A stretch of 64,000 nt of DNA from Pseudomonadota bacterium (GTDB lineage: Bacteria > Myxococcota > Myxococcia > Myxococcales > Myxococcaceae), in the NCBI GenBank assembly GCA_023423535.1, contig JAFAFL010000127.1:1-64000 (forward strand), in the 5' to 3' direction. The notes under the pieces were generated by a model. The model was not told the DNA's origin. It saw nothing but the letters and a program-made list of their open reading frames with translations, and searched no databases. Shown piece after piece: positions 8,271 through 15,688 of the stretch. Each line of letters begins with the position of its first letter. Position 1 is the first letter of the stretch. The position numbers were made by a program, and so were the translations under genes.

Positions 8271-9320
8271 GTGAAGCCCTTCTTTCCGCTGCTCGTCCTT
8301 GCCGCGCTGGCCGTGGCCTGTTCGTCCGACCCCGGCCCCCAGACGCCCGATGCTGGTGACGGCCAGACGCCGCGCAAGTGCGTGGGCGGCGTGATCCTCG
8401 AGGACGGCACCTGCGTCGCGAAGTGCGACCCGTCGAAGTGCCTCCCCGGCAATACCTGCGTGGACAACAAGTGCACCCTCGAGTGCACCGCCCACTCGCA
8501 GTGCACGCAGTACACGCAGTCGTGCCTGCCGGCGAAGGAGGACGACACCGGCCGCGACCTGCACGTGTGCACCAACGTGCCGGCGGTGGAGTACGGCGAC
8601 GCCTGTCCCTTCGGCACCGGGTGCGCGGACGTCTGTCAGAGCACCGGTCCCGGTGACTCGCGCTCCTACTGCACCATGACCTGCGAGAGCGACGCGTCCT
8701 GCCCCGCCGGCTTCGAGTGCGGCACCGTGCGCGTGGGCCGCCCCATCTGCGGCACGAACAAGGGGAACAGCAGCCTCTGCGGCACGAGCAGCGAGCCCTG
8801 CATCACCCGCGAGCAGATCGCCGAGCCCGGCAGCCGCTTCGTCGAGGGTCAGTTCTGTCTCGAGGAGCGCCGCTGCCTCAAGCGCGAGACCTGCGCCTCC
8901 TGCGAGACCGACGTGGACTGCTCGTGGGGCATGAACCTCAAGTGCGCCCGGCTCATCGACGGCAAGAAGTGCCTGCCCACCTGCGGCAAGCAGTCGGACT
9001 GCGAGGCGGACAAGTACTGTGACGAGGTCTCTTTCGTCTGCCGGCCGAAGACGGATGCCTGCACCGGCAACCAGTTCTGCAGTCCCTGCCGGTACGACTC
9101 GGACTGCCCCACCGACTTCGCCTGTCTGCAGCTGCACGGCAGCGAGATGGGTTGCATCAAGTTGCGGAACGTCACCGCCTGCACGAACAGCTCGCAGTGT
9201 CCGATGACGCCCAGTGGCGTGCGCGGCTCGTGCCTGCAGAACGGTCTGTGCTACGCCCCGGAGAAGACCGGGACGGACGAGTTCGGCAACCAGTACCAGT
9301 TCAACACCTGCCATCCCTGA
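8271..9320 (+). CDS. Cysteine-rich lipoprotein
   Basis: 349 residues from the GTG at 8271, which gives a compact lipoprotein signal (FFPLLVLAALAVAC). A TTG five codons earlier is the alternative. The mature protein has several tens of Cys in loosely repeated modules (DPSKCLPGNTCVDNKC, CESDASCPAGFECG, CETDVDC, CGKQSDCEADKYC, CRYDSDCPTDFAC), the CxxDxDC-type pattern common in myxobacterial surface lipoproteins. All Cys are probably in disulfides. Function unknown. It lies between two thioredoxin-like lipoprotein genes, which makes a link to disulfide formation or isomerisation plausible (inference). Confidence 0.85.
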   Translation: MKPFFPLLVLAALAVACSSDPGPQTPDAGDGQTPRKCVGGVILEDGTCVAKCDPSKCLPGNTCVDNKCTLECTAHSQCTQYTQSCLPAKEDDTGRDLHVCTNVPAVEYGDACPFGTGCADVCQSTGPGDSRSYCTMTCESDASCPAGFECGTVRVGRPICGTNKGNSSLCGTSSEPCITREQIAEPGSRFVEGQFCLEERRCLKRETCASCETDVDCSWGMNLKCARLIDGKKCLPTCGKQSDCEADKYCDEVSFVCRPKTDACTGNQFCSPCRYDSDCPTDFACLQLHGSEMGCIKLRNVTACTNSSQCPMTPSGVRGSCLQNGLCYAPEKTGTDEFGNQYQFNTCHP

Positions 9321-9342
9321 TTCGCTGATTCGTGGAGGTCAC

Positions 9343-10080
9343 ATGCGCACGCTGATCCAGTCCCTCTTGTCCCTGTCGGTCGTCGCGCTGCTCGCGTGCG
9401 GCCAGAACGCTCCGGTGGATCCCACCGGGCCGAACACCCCCGTCCCCGACGAGCAGGCCCCCGAGTTCGAGGGCGGCGGCCAGCAGGCGCCGGTGGGCGC
9501 GCAGGTCTACCCGGGCCCCTACGGCATCGGCGTGGGCTCGGTCATCCCGAACTACACGTTCTACGGCTACCCGCGCGCGTCGCTGGCGAAGGGCGAGCTG
9601 ACGCCGGTCACGCTCTCCGACTTCTACAACCCCACCGGTGAGGACGTGTACCCGGACAACTCGCCGTACGGTGCGGGGACGAAGAAGCCGAAGGCGCTGG
9701 TGCTCGACCGGTCGGCGGTGTGGTGCGGCCCCTGCGTCCACGAGGCCACCAACGTCATCCCGCCCATGCGCCAGAAGTACGAGGGCAACGGCGGCGAGTT
9801 CTTCGTCACGCTCGACGACGGCCCCAAGGCCGGCACCCGCGCCACCGCGGCGGACCTGCTGCAGTGGGTGAACCGCTTCAACATCAACTACCCGGCGGTC
9901 ATCGACCCCAACGCCACGCTCTCCGCGATCGTGGGCTACGACGCCTACCCGGGCAACGTGATCATCCGCACGAAGGACATGAAGATCGTGCACTGGGAGG
10001 CCGGCGTTCCCCAGGCCGCGTTCTGGTCGAAGTTCGAGGCGGTGCTCAACGGCGAGCCGATGCTCCCGGGCGACCAGTAG
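9343..10080 (+). CDS. Thioredoxin-like lipoprotein with WCGPC motif
   Basis: 245 residues from the ATG at 9343, preceded by GGAGG at 9334-9338. Lipobox VALLAC. About 70 residues of Pro/Gly-rich linker follow, then a thioredoxin-like domain with VWCGPCVHEATNVIPPM, where the Cys pair is the canonical CGPC. Near the C-terminus YDAYPGNVIIRTKDMKIV supplies the cis-Pro region. It resembles redoxin/AhpC-TSA-like extracellular proteins seen beside Cys-rich lipoproteins in myxobacteria. The gene follows the Cys-rich lipoprotein by 22 bases and is probably cotranscribed with it. Likely an envelope thiol-disulfide oxidoreductase; substrate unknown. Confidence 0.88.
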   Translation: MRTLIQSLLSLSVVALLACGQNAPVDPTGPNTPVPDEQAPEFEGGGQQAPVGAQVYPGPYGIGVGSVIPNYTFYGYPRASLAKGELTPVTLSDFYNPTGEDVYPDNSPYGAGTKKPKALVLDRSAVWCGPCVHEATNVIPPMRQKYEGNGGEFFVTLDDGPKAGTRATAADLLQWVNRFNINYPAVIDPNATLSAIVGYDAYPGNVIIRTKDMKIVHWEAGVPQAAFWSKFEAVLNGEPMLPGDQ

Positions 10081-10106
10081 AGAGCCTCTCGCGCTAAGGT
10101 GACCGG

Positions 10107-10712
10107 GTGCTCCGAGAGGCCCGGCATTCCCCCTCAGCGACAAGCGCCGCGGCCGCCCACAGGGTTGCCGCGGCGTCTGCTTTCGTGGCGCTCGCAGCGC
10201 TCCTGTTCTGCCCGTCCGAAGCGCGCGCGCAGCAGGCGCCGTTCGGCGACGGTGACCGCGGCTTCTTCTTCGTCGGCTTCACCAGCGGGCTGGGGATGGA
10301 GCTGTCGGGGGTGAAGCTCTTCGGCGGCTACAAGAAGGGCCGGGGGGACCTCGCGCTGGAGCTCTACGCGGGCGCGCTCTCGCTTCCGCCGGGACCGGGC
10401 GCGGGCATCGGGCTGGCGGGGAAGTACTACCTGCTCGACGGGCAGACCTGGCGCGGTGCGCTGGGCGCGCAGGTGGGCGTGAAGTTCGCCGGCGCGGTGG
10501 TGCCGGTGCTGCAGCTGACCGGAACGGGGGAGGCGCGCTGGAGCATCTTCTCCTCGTACCTCACGCTGAAGACGGGCGTGCCGCAGGTCTTCGGCGCGGC
10601 GCTGGGCGGGAAGATGGCGTTCGCCGAGCGCGCGGTGTGGCTGGAGGCGAAGACCGGCGTGCCGCTCCTCATCGACGGGGAGCTCGGGTACTCGTGGCCG
10701 GTCGGGCTCTAG
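10107..10712 (+). CDS. Secreted or outer-membrane protein, unknown
   Basis: 201 residues from a GTG. After a polar N-terminal region there is a signal sequence (VAAASAFVALAALLFCPSEARAQ) with a probable cleavage after ARA. The mature region of about 160 residues alternates hydrophobic and polar residues with many Gly and aromatics (LALELYAGALSLPPGPGAG, WRGALGAQVGVKFAGAVVPV), suggesting a small beta-barrel. The final residues are WPVGL rather than the usual terminal aromatic, so barrel status is uncertain. Its 3' end overlaps the start of the transglutaminase-like gene by 19 bases. Confidence 0.72.
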   Translation: MLREARHSPSATSAAAAHRVAAASAFVALAALLFCPSEARAQQAPFGDGDRGFFFVGFTSGLGMELSGVKLFGGYKKGRGDLALELYAGALSLPPGPGAGIGLAGKYYLLDGQTWRGALGAQVGVKFAGAVVPVLQLTGTGEARWSIFSSYLTLKTGVPQVFGAALGGKMAFAERAVWLEAKTGVPLLIDGELGYSWPVGL

Positions 10713-11677
10713 GCGCCGCGCTGGCGCTCCTCCTCTTCGTCTCGGGCGACTGGGCGGAGGCGGCCTCGCCGGACGATTCGGCGCGCTTTCTCCTCGAGGT
10801 CGGCGGTGCGGCGGTGGGTCTCGTGGAGCTCCGGGTGGATGAGGCGGAGGGCAGCTACCGCTACACCTCCACGCACCTCTTCGTGCGCGGGGCGGATCGT
10901 TCGAAGCGGGTCCGCGAGGTGACCCTGCCGCTGCGGCCCCCGGGCGCGGCGCACGAGTCGCTCCTGCTCTGGCAGGGTCCGCTTGCCGAGGGCTGCGTGT
11001 CGGTGCGCGCGGAGCTGGAGGGGCGCGAGGGAGCGCTGTGCGTCACTGCCAAAGCGCGAGGACGGGTGGAGGGCACGCTTCACGCCGCACCCTTCAGCGC
11101 GGTGCTCGACGAGAGGGGCCGGCTCACCCGCTTCGAGTCCCGCGGCGCGGTGCTCCGGCGGGTGGAGGGCGAGGTCACGCTCTCCGCGCGAGATCCCTTC
11201 GCGGAGGGTTGGCCGGTCGGCGGCGCCCGAGACGGTGGACGCGCGCTGCGGTGGAAGGGCTTGTCCTCCGGCGCTCCCGTGAAGAGTGCGGCGACCAGCG
11301 CGACCTCGCTGACGGCCGAGAGGGAAGCGCGGCTCCGGGCGCTGTCTCGGCGGGTGCACGGCTCGTTCGTGGACAGGTCGCCCTCGCCGGCGGACTTCGC
11401 GCACGACGAGGGCGCAGTACGAGCCTCGTGTCTCGGCCACGCCCGGCGGTTCATCGAATGGGCCGCACGTGAGGGCCTCGGTGAGGTGGAGCTGGTGCAG
11501 GGCGTGTTCGTCGAGCCGGGCACCGGCCGCGCGTTCGCGCATGCCTGGGTGCGCGCGGGAGCGCTGCAGCTCGATCCGACGCTCGAGGTCCCGGTGCTGC
11601 CGCAGACCCACCTCGCGCTGCCCTCGCGCGAGCTGTGGCCGGAGCTCGTCTCGGGCCGGCTGCGCCCGGTGCGCTGA
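10694..11677 (+). CDS. Periplasmic transglutaminase-like protein
   Basis: 327 residues from GTG 10694, which gives an immediate signal sequence (ALGAALALLLFVSGDWAEAA). The start lies within the previous gene (19-base overlap), so translation is probably coupled. The C-terminal third carries a plausible papain-like transglutaminase triad: Cys246 in RASCLGHARRF, His283 in RAFAHAWV, and Asp294 in LQLDPTLEVP. That matches the Cys-His-Asp order and spacing of the transglutaminase-core family. The N-terminal about 200 residues are beta-rich and resemble no domain I know. Bacterial members are usually proteases or peptide-bond-processing enzymes of the envelope rather than true cross-linkers. Substrate unknown. 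Confidence 0.8.
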   Translation: MAGRALGAALALLLFVSGDWAEAASPDDSARFLLEVGGAAVGLVELRVDEAEGSYRYTSTHLFVRGADRSKRVREVTLPLRPPGAAHESLLLWQGPLAEGCVSVRAELEGREGALCVTAKARGRVEGTLHAAPFSAVLDERGRLTRFESRGAVLRRVEGEVTLSARDPFAEGWPVGGARDGGRALRWKGLSSGAPVKSAATSATSLTAEREARLRALSRRVHGSFVDRSPSPADFAHDEGAVRASCLGHARRFIEWAAREGLGEVELVQGVFVEPGTGRAFAHAWVRAGALQLDPTLEVPVLPQTHLALPSRELWPELVSGRLRPVR

Positions 11678-11778
11678 ACCGGACGGAGCAGCCTGATCTC
11701 CGGTCAGGCACGGCTCTCCGCCCGCCCTTCGGCCTGGCTCTGCCCCCGCCCCTTCCCCGAGCGCGCGGGCGCCCTAAT

Positions 11779-11797
11779 TTGCGTTTCGCAATCGCAG
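11779..11797 (+). repeat. 19-bp imperfect direct repeat, copy 1
   Basis: TTGCGTTTCGCAATCGCAG just upstream of the lipoprotein at 11810. It matches the copy at 12340-12358 at 16 of 19 bases. The first 13 bases also form a short inverted repeat (TTGCG-TTT-CGCAA). Confidence 0.5.
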
Positions 11798-11809
11798 GAG
11801 GGGGGCGGA

Positions 11810-12259
11810 ATGAAGAGGCTGGTTCGGGCGATGGTGGCGGTGGCGGTGGTGGGGCTCTGCGCGGCGTGCGGCGACGACTCGGAGGCGAGGGTCGACCCGG
11901 GGATCTCCGGCGGCGAGAACATCCCGGTGGGCGGCGGCAGCACCGTCTATCCGGGCGGGCGTGATGCGGTGGTCACGGAGAGCCGCGGCCTGCGGGAGAT
12001 GTTCTTCCGCACCGAGGACTCGATGGAGCAGGTGTTCGCGCACTTCGACGAGGCGGTGCGGAACGACGGGTGGAACGTGCTCGAGCAGCGCACCGACCGC
12101 ACGATGATGGAGAGCTGGTACCTCAGCGGCCGCCAGACGCTCCGGCTCGAGGTGGCGCGCGAGAACAGCGACATCTTCCGGGTGCGGATGGAGACAGCCG
12201 ACGTGGCCGCGGCGAGTGACGCGGACCTCGCCGAAGACACCGCGCGGCCCCTGCGCTGA
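11810..12259 (+). CDS. Small lipoprotein, unknown function
   Basis: 149 residues. The signal peptide ends in the lipobox LCAAC (Cys20). It is preceded by a strong purine-rich ribosome site (GGAGGGGGG, 11796-11804). The mature part starts with a flexible Gly/Ser/Val-rich stretch and then forms a compact domain of about 90 residues (SMEQVFAHFDEAVRNDGWNV, WYLSGRQTLRLEVAREN) with the look of a small alpha/beta sandwich. No family recognised. Well separated from neighbours (132 bases upstream, 262 downstream) and flanked by the two copies of a 19-bp repeat, so probably its own transcription unit. Confidence 0.82.
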   Translation: MKRLVRAMVAVAVVGLCAACGDDSEARVDPGISGGENIPVGGGSTVYPGGRDAVVTESRGLREMFFRTEDSMEQVFAHFDEAVRNDGWNVLEQRTDRTMMESWYLSGRQTLRLEVARENSDIFRVRMETADVAAASDADLAEDTARPLR

Positions 12260-12339
12260 CGCGAGGCGACGATCCGGTGAGTGAAGCGGCGGGGCGGGAT
12301 CGGTGAGGCCGGTCCTGCCCCGTCGTCGTTCGCGCGCAG

Positions 12340-12358
12340 TTGCGATTTGCACTCGCAG
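12340..12358 (+). repeat. 19-bp imperfect direct repeat, copy 2
   Basis: TTGCGATTTGCACTCGCAG, downstream of the lipoprotein gene and about 160 bases before the gene at 12522. See the copy at 11779. Confidence 0.5.
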
Positions 12359-12424
12359 TCCGGGTGGGTGGGGTCTTTCCCCACGCCCGTGGTCATCCCC
12401 TGACGCGCTGCGGCTCAGTCCGGA

Positions 12425-12446
12425 ACCGGATTGTCACCGGACTGTC
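12425..12446 (+). repeat. Tandem 11-bp repeat, possible operator
   Basis: Two adjacent copies, ACCGGATTGTC and ACCGGACTGTC (10 of 11 identical), one helical turn apart and about 75 bases before the next start. That geometry fits a regulator binding site, but nothing identifies the regulator. Confidence 0.3.
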
Positions 12447-12521
12447 CTGAATTGAATCACTTGCCATGATTTGATCGTCTCTCACTTCTCGGGAATCATC
12501 CGGTTTCGGAGAGACGACACC

Positions 12522-12878
12522 GTGGCCGACGAAAGCGAGCTGCTGGCGGTGGTGCGCTACCTCGAGGATCTCGAGTGGCGGGCGGAGGACGCGCACTACC
12601 AGACGATGGGCAACGACCACCCGGAGAACGGGCGGGTCTACGCGATCCGGGATCTGATGCGCGAGCTGCGCCGGACGCTCGACGAAGGCGGCAGCGCGAC
12701 CCGGGAGGCGATCCTCTCGCGGGTGGCGGTTCACCTCGCCGCGGCGGAGGCCGAGTACGCGAACACGCCGAACGCCACCGAGCGCGCGGTGGAGGGCCGG
12801 CTGGGCGTGCTGCTGGAGATCCGCGCCACGCTCCGCCAGGGCCGGCACGCGCAGGAGTCGCACGCGGCGCGAGCGTGA
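12522..12878 (+). CDS. Small helical protein, unknown function
   Basis: 118 residues from the GTG at 12522, preceded by GGAGA at 12508-12512. An upstream in-frame TTG at 12471 would add 17 poorly conserved-looking residues. No signal peptide or membrane helix. The protein is rich in Leu, Glu, Arg and Ala and reads as three or four amphipathic helices (LLAVVRYLEDLEWRAEDAHY, REAILSRVAVHLAAAEAEY, VEGRLGVLLEIRATLRQ), so probably a soluble helical bundle. No family recognised. Its 3' end faces the peroxiredoxin gene 19 bases away. Confidence 0.65.
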   Translation: MADESELLAVVRYLEDLEWRAEDAHYQTMGNDHPENGRVYAIRDLMRELRRTLDEGGSATREAILSRVAVHLAAAEAEYANTPNATERAVEGRLGVLLEIRATLRQGRHAQESHAARA

Positions 12879-12897
12879 AGTCCGGCGCTCGTGCGCT

Positions 12898-13362
12898 TCA
12901 GCCGGACTCTGCGGCGCTCTTCTCGCGGAGAAACCCGAGCACGTCGTCGAGGTGACGCCAGACGCGGACCTCGTGGTGGATGACGCGCTCCACCACGCCC
13001 TCCGGCGAGAGGATGAAGGTCACCCGCCGGTCCACGTCGAGCACCGGCCAGAGCACCCCCCAGCGCCGGCCCAGCTCGCGCGACTCGTCCCCGAGCAGCG
13101 TGAAGCGGATGCCCTCGCGCTCGGCGAACTCGCACTGACGCTGCACCGTGTCCACCGACACGCCCACCAGCTCCGCGCCCAGTGACCGGATGAGCGCGTG
13201 GTTGTCCCTGAAGGCGCGGTTCTCCACCGTGCAGCCGAGGGTGAAGGCGCGCGGAAAGAAGAAGAGCACCACGCGGCGGCCGCGCAGCGAGGAGAGGGTG
13301 AAGGCGTTGCCCTCGCAGTCTCTCGCGGTGAAGTCCGGTGCCACATCTCCGACGGCGATCAC
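12898..13362 (-). CDS. Peroxiredoxin of the Bcp/PrxQ type
   Basis: 154 residues from GTG (13360-13362). The AhpC/TSA fold begins with VGDVAPDFTARDCEG, and the peroxidatic Cys44 lies in FTLGCTVENRAFRDN, equivalent to the PrxQ motif. It reduces hydroperoxides in the cytoplasm using thiol donors. The resolving Cys five residues after the peroxidatic one, present in many PrxQ proteins, is absent (Arg49 here). Other Cys are at 16 and 77, so it is either a 1-Cys enzyme or uses an atypical partner. Length is normal for the family. It lies 21 bases downstream of the astA-like gene on the same strand and could be cotranscribed. Confidence 0.9.
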   Translation of the reverse strand: MIAVGDVAPDFTARDCEGNAFTLSSLRGRRVVLFFFPRAFTLGCTVENRAFRDNHALIRSLGAELVGVSVDTVQRQCEFAEREGIRFTLLGDESRELGRRWGVLWPVLDVDRRVTFILSPEGVVERVIHHEVRVWRHLDDVLGFLREKSAAESG

Positions 13363-13383
13363 CCAGTCACTCTCCGGCGGCGG

Positions 13384-14409
13384 CTACTCGAAGGGGATGC
13401 ACGCGACCTTCGTGCCCGCCTCCACCTCGAGGATCTCCTTCGCGCGGGCGGGGATCATCGCGCTCTTGTCGTCGAGCCGGACGGGGCAGCGCACCGCGCG
13501 GAAGCGGTTGCGGCCCGAGGCGCGCTCCACCGCCACGAGCATCTCCTCCGACTCCAGCTCGAGGTCTTCGGGGTGCACCTTCGCGGTGCGGAAGCGGCGC
13601 ACGAGCGACACGTCCGCGACCTTCGCCTCGAAGTGCGGGCCGCCGTCGAAGGGGTCGATGCGCTCGACGTAGCGGAACCCGATGCGCTCCAACATGCGGC
13701 GCACGCCGGAGGTCTCCTGGCCCACCTCGCCGAGCACGTCCTGCGCCTTCTTCGGCAGCAGCGTGGCGTAGATGTCCACGAGCGGGAACAGCTCCTTGAT
13801 GAACTCCTTGTTCTTGCGCGAGAGGAGGTCTGCTTCGAGGTAGGTCAGCCCGGTGAACTTCGCGCCGATCGCCTCCCACAGGTGCGAGCGCCCGTCCGGC
13901 ATCAGCGGCGGAAGGAGCTCGGCGAGGATCTTCTCGCGGAAAAGCTTCCGGTGCATGGCGATGAAGAGGAACCGCACGTAGGAGAGCTGCTTGCCCGGCT
14001 TCTCCGGACCGCTGCGGTAGGGCGGCTCGACGACGAGCCCGCCGATCTCCGTGGGGCCCTCGTAGTTGTAGCCGATGGAGAGGACCTGGTGCTTCTGGTG
14101 CTTGTCCAACGAGGCCGAGTAGTGCTCGCGCTCGCTCACGTCGTAGAAGATGTGCGGCGCCTCGCGCGTGCCGTGCTGCGCGATGATCATGCTGGTGCCG
14201 ATGATGAGCTCGTTGCGCAGGTCCTCGAGCACGAAGAGGTACTCGCGCTCGAACGGGTCGCGGATCTTCCCGCTGAAGCTCTTCACCGACTTGTCGATCA
14301 GCGCGTGCAGCGCCTCCTCGTCGTTCGGGAGGTTCATGGTGTTGAGCACGGCCGCGAGCCGTTTGAGGGCGGGCAGGTCGCTCTTGGTGACGTCGCGCAG
14401 AAGGAGCAT
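13384..14409 (-). CDS. Arginine N-succinyltransferase family protein (AstA-like)
   Basis: 341 residues from the ATG at 14407-14409, matching AstA length (about 340). The frame is open upstream to 14655, but that part overlaps the argC promoter and is spurious. Family landmarks: the N-terminal acyltransferase opening LLLRDVTKSDLPALKRLA, LCTLFLDP replaced by LVVEPPYRSG, RFLFIAMHRKLFREKILAEL, AQDVLGEVGQETSGVRRMLE, and the strongly conserved GFRYVERIDPFDGGPHFEA. Classical AstA transfers succinyl from succinyl-CoA to arginine in the ammonia-producing catabolic route. No astB-E genes are in the window; instead the gene faces argC-argB across about 200 bases. A biosynthetic acyltransferase role is therefore possible (inference). 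Confidence 0.85.
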   Translation of the reverse strand: MLLLRDVTKSDLPALKRLAAVLNTMNLPNDEEALHALIDKSVKSFSGKIRDPFEREYLFVLEDLRNELIIGTSMIIAQHGTREAPHIFYDVSEREHYSASLDKHQKHQVLSIGYNYEGPTEIGGLVVEPPYRSGPEKPGKQLSYVRFLFIAMHRKLFREKILAELLPPLMPDGRSHLWEAIGAKFTGLTYLEADLLSRKNKEFIKELFPLVDIYATLLPKKAQDVLGEVGQETSGVRRMLERIGFRYVERIDPFDGGPHFEAKVADVSLVRRFRTAKVHPEDLELESEEMLVAVERASGRNRFRAVRCPVRLDDKSAMIPARAKEILEVEAGTKVACIPFE

Positions 14410-14614
14410 GGCGGAGCCTTCGTCAGGCACCGGCGGCAAGAGGGCCGTCGGACACGCGTGCGGAAGGGCCGGGCACCATACACCACCCCACCTCTCCGTC
14501 GAGCCCAAGGGCCATGACGCAGGGCGACATGTCCGGTACGCGGCGTGATTCACGGGGGAACGCGGCGGGGCCGTGCGCTTGCGGAGGCCCGCGGTTCGGG
14601 CAGATTCCCGCGCC

Positions 14615-15688
14615 ATGTCCACGAACACGCAAGGCAGGCTCAAGGCGGTCCTCATCGGCGGTACCGGTTACGGCGGCGCGGAGATCCTCCGGCGGCTGCT
14701 CTTCCATCCGAACGTGGAGGTCGCGCGCGTCACCGCGGTGGACAACATCGGCAAGCGGGTGGGCGAGGTGCACCTCAACCTCGGGGGCCTCGCGGGCGAC
14801 CTGACCTTCCAGCAGATGGCGCCGGCGGAGGCGGTGGCGGGGATGGACGTGGCGTTCCTCGCGATGCCGCACAAGACGACCGCGAAGGTGGTGCTGGAGA
14901 TCCTCGGCAGCGGCGTGCGGATCGTCGATCTCTCGGGGGACTTCCGGCTCCGCGACGCGCAGCAGTACGCGAAGTTCTACGGCGTCGAGCACCCGAAGCC
15001 CCAGATGCTCACCGAGGGCGCCTTCACCTACGGCATGCCCGAGCTCAACCGCGAGGCGATCCGGAAGGCGCGCTACATCGCCTCGCCGGGCTGCTTCGCC
15101 ACCACGATCGCGCTGGGGCTCTTCCCGCTCGCGCGCGGCGGCAAGCTGAAGGGGCCGGTGCACACGGTCGCGGCGACGGGCTCGTCGGGCTCGGGCGCGA
15201 ACCCGCAGATCACCACCCACCACCCGCTGCGCGCGTCGAACATGCGGACCTACAAGCCGCTCGATCACCAGCACGTGCCGGAGATCGTGCAGACGCTGAA
15301 GGCAGCGGGCGCGGGCGACGTGGACCTCGAGTTCGTGCCGGTCTCGGCGCCCTTGCCGCGCGGGATCTTCGCCTCGTCGTTCGTGCACCTGCCGGCCTCC
15401 ACCACGCACGAGGAGCTCGATGCGCTGTGGCGCGCCTGCTGGAAGGACGAGCCCTTCGTCCGCTACGTCACCGGGCGCCAGCCGGAGGTCATCGGCGTGG
15501 CGCAGTCGAACTACGTGGAGACCGGCTTCCAGCTCGGGCCGGTGACGGGCGACACGCGGCGGGTGGTCTGCTTCAGCGCGCTCGACAACCTCGTGAAGGG
15601 CGGCGCGGGCCAGGCGATCCAGGCGTTCAACGTGATGATGGGCTTCGACGAGCGCACCACGCTGGCCGAGCCGGGGCTCTGGCCGTGA
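14615..15688 (+). CDS. argC: N-acetyl-gamma-glutamyl-phosphate reductase
   Basis: 357 residues. Third step of arginine synthesis: NADPH-dependent reduction of N-acyl-glutamyl phosphate to the semialdehyde. The NADP-binding motif is LIGGTGYGGAEILRRLL near the N-terminus. The catalytic Cys is in IASPGCFATT (about residue 161), and the active-site His is in LDHQHVPEI. From memory, the GCFATT/HxHPLRASNM/HQHVPEI pattern is closer to the Bacteroidetes-type ArgC than to the enterobacterial one. ATG 14615 is chosen because the glycine-rich motif then starts at about residue 15, as usual. The stop overlaps the argB start by 4 bases. Confidence 0.94.
   Translation: MSTNTQGRLKAVLIGGTGYGGAEILRRLLFHPNVEVARVTAVDNIGKRVGEVHLNLGGLAGDLTFQQMAPAEAVAGMDVAFLAMPHKTTAKVVLEILGSGVRIVDLSGDFRLRDAQQYAKFYGVEHPKPQMLTEGAFTYGMPELNREAIRKARYIASPGCFATTIALGLFPLARGGKLKGPVHTVAATGSSGSGANPQITTHHPLRASNMRTYKPLDHQHVPEIVQTLKAAGAGDVDLEFVPVSAPLPRGIFASSFVHLPASTTHEELDALWRACWKDEPFVRYVTGRQPEVIGVAQSNYVETGFQLGPVTGDTRRVVCFSALDNLVKGGAGQAIQAFNVMMGFDERTTLAEPGLWP

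Noticed and set aside
14410..14614. ARG box / ArgR operator in the astA-argC gap
   Set aside because: No AT-rich palindrome resembling the ARG box is present in the gap.
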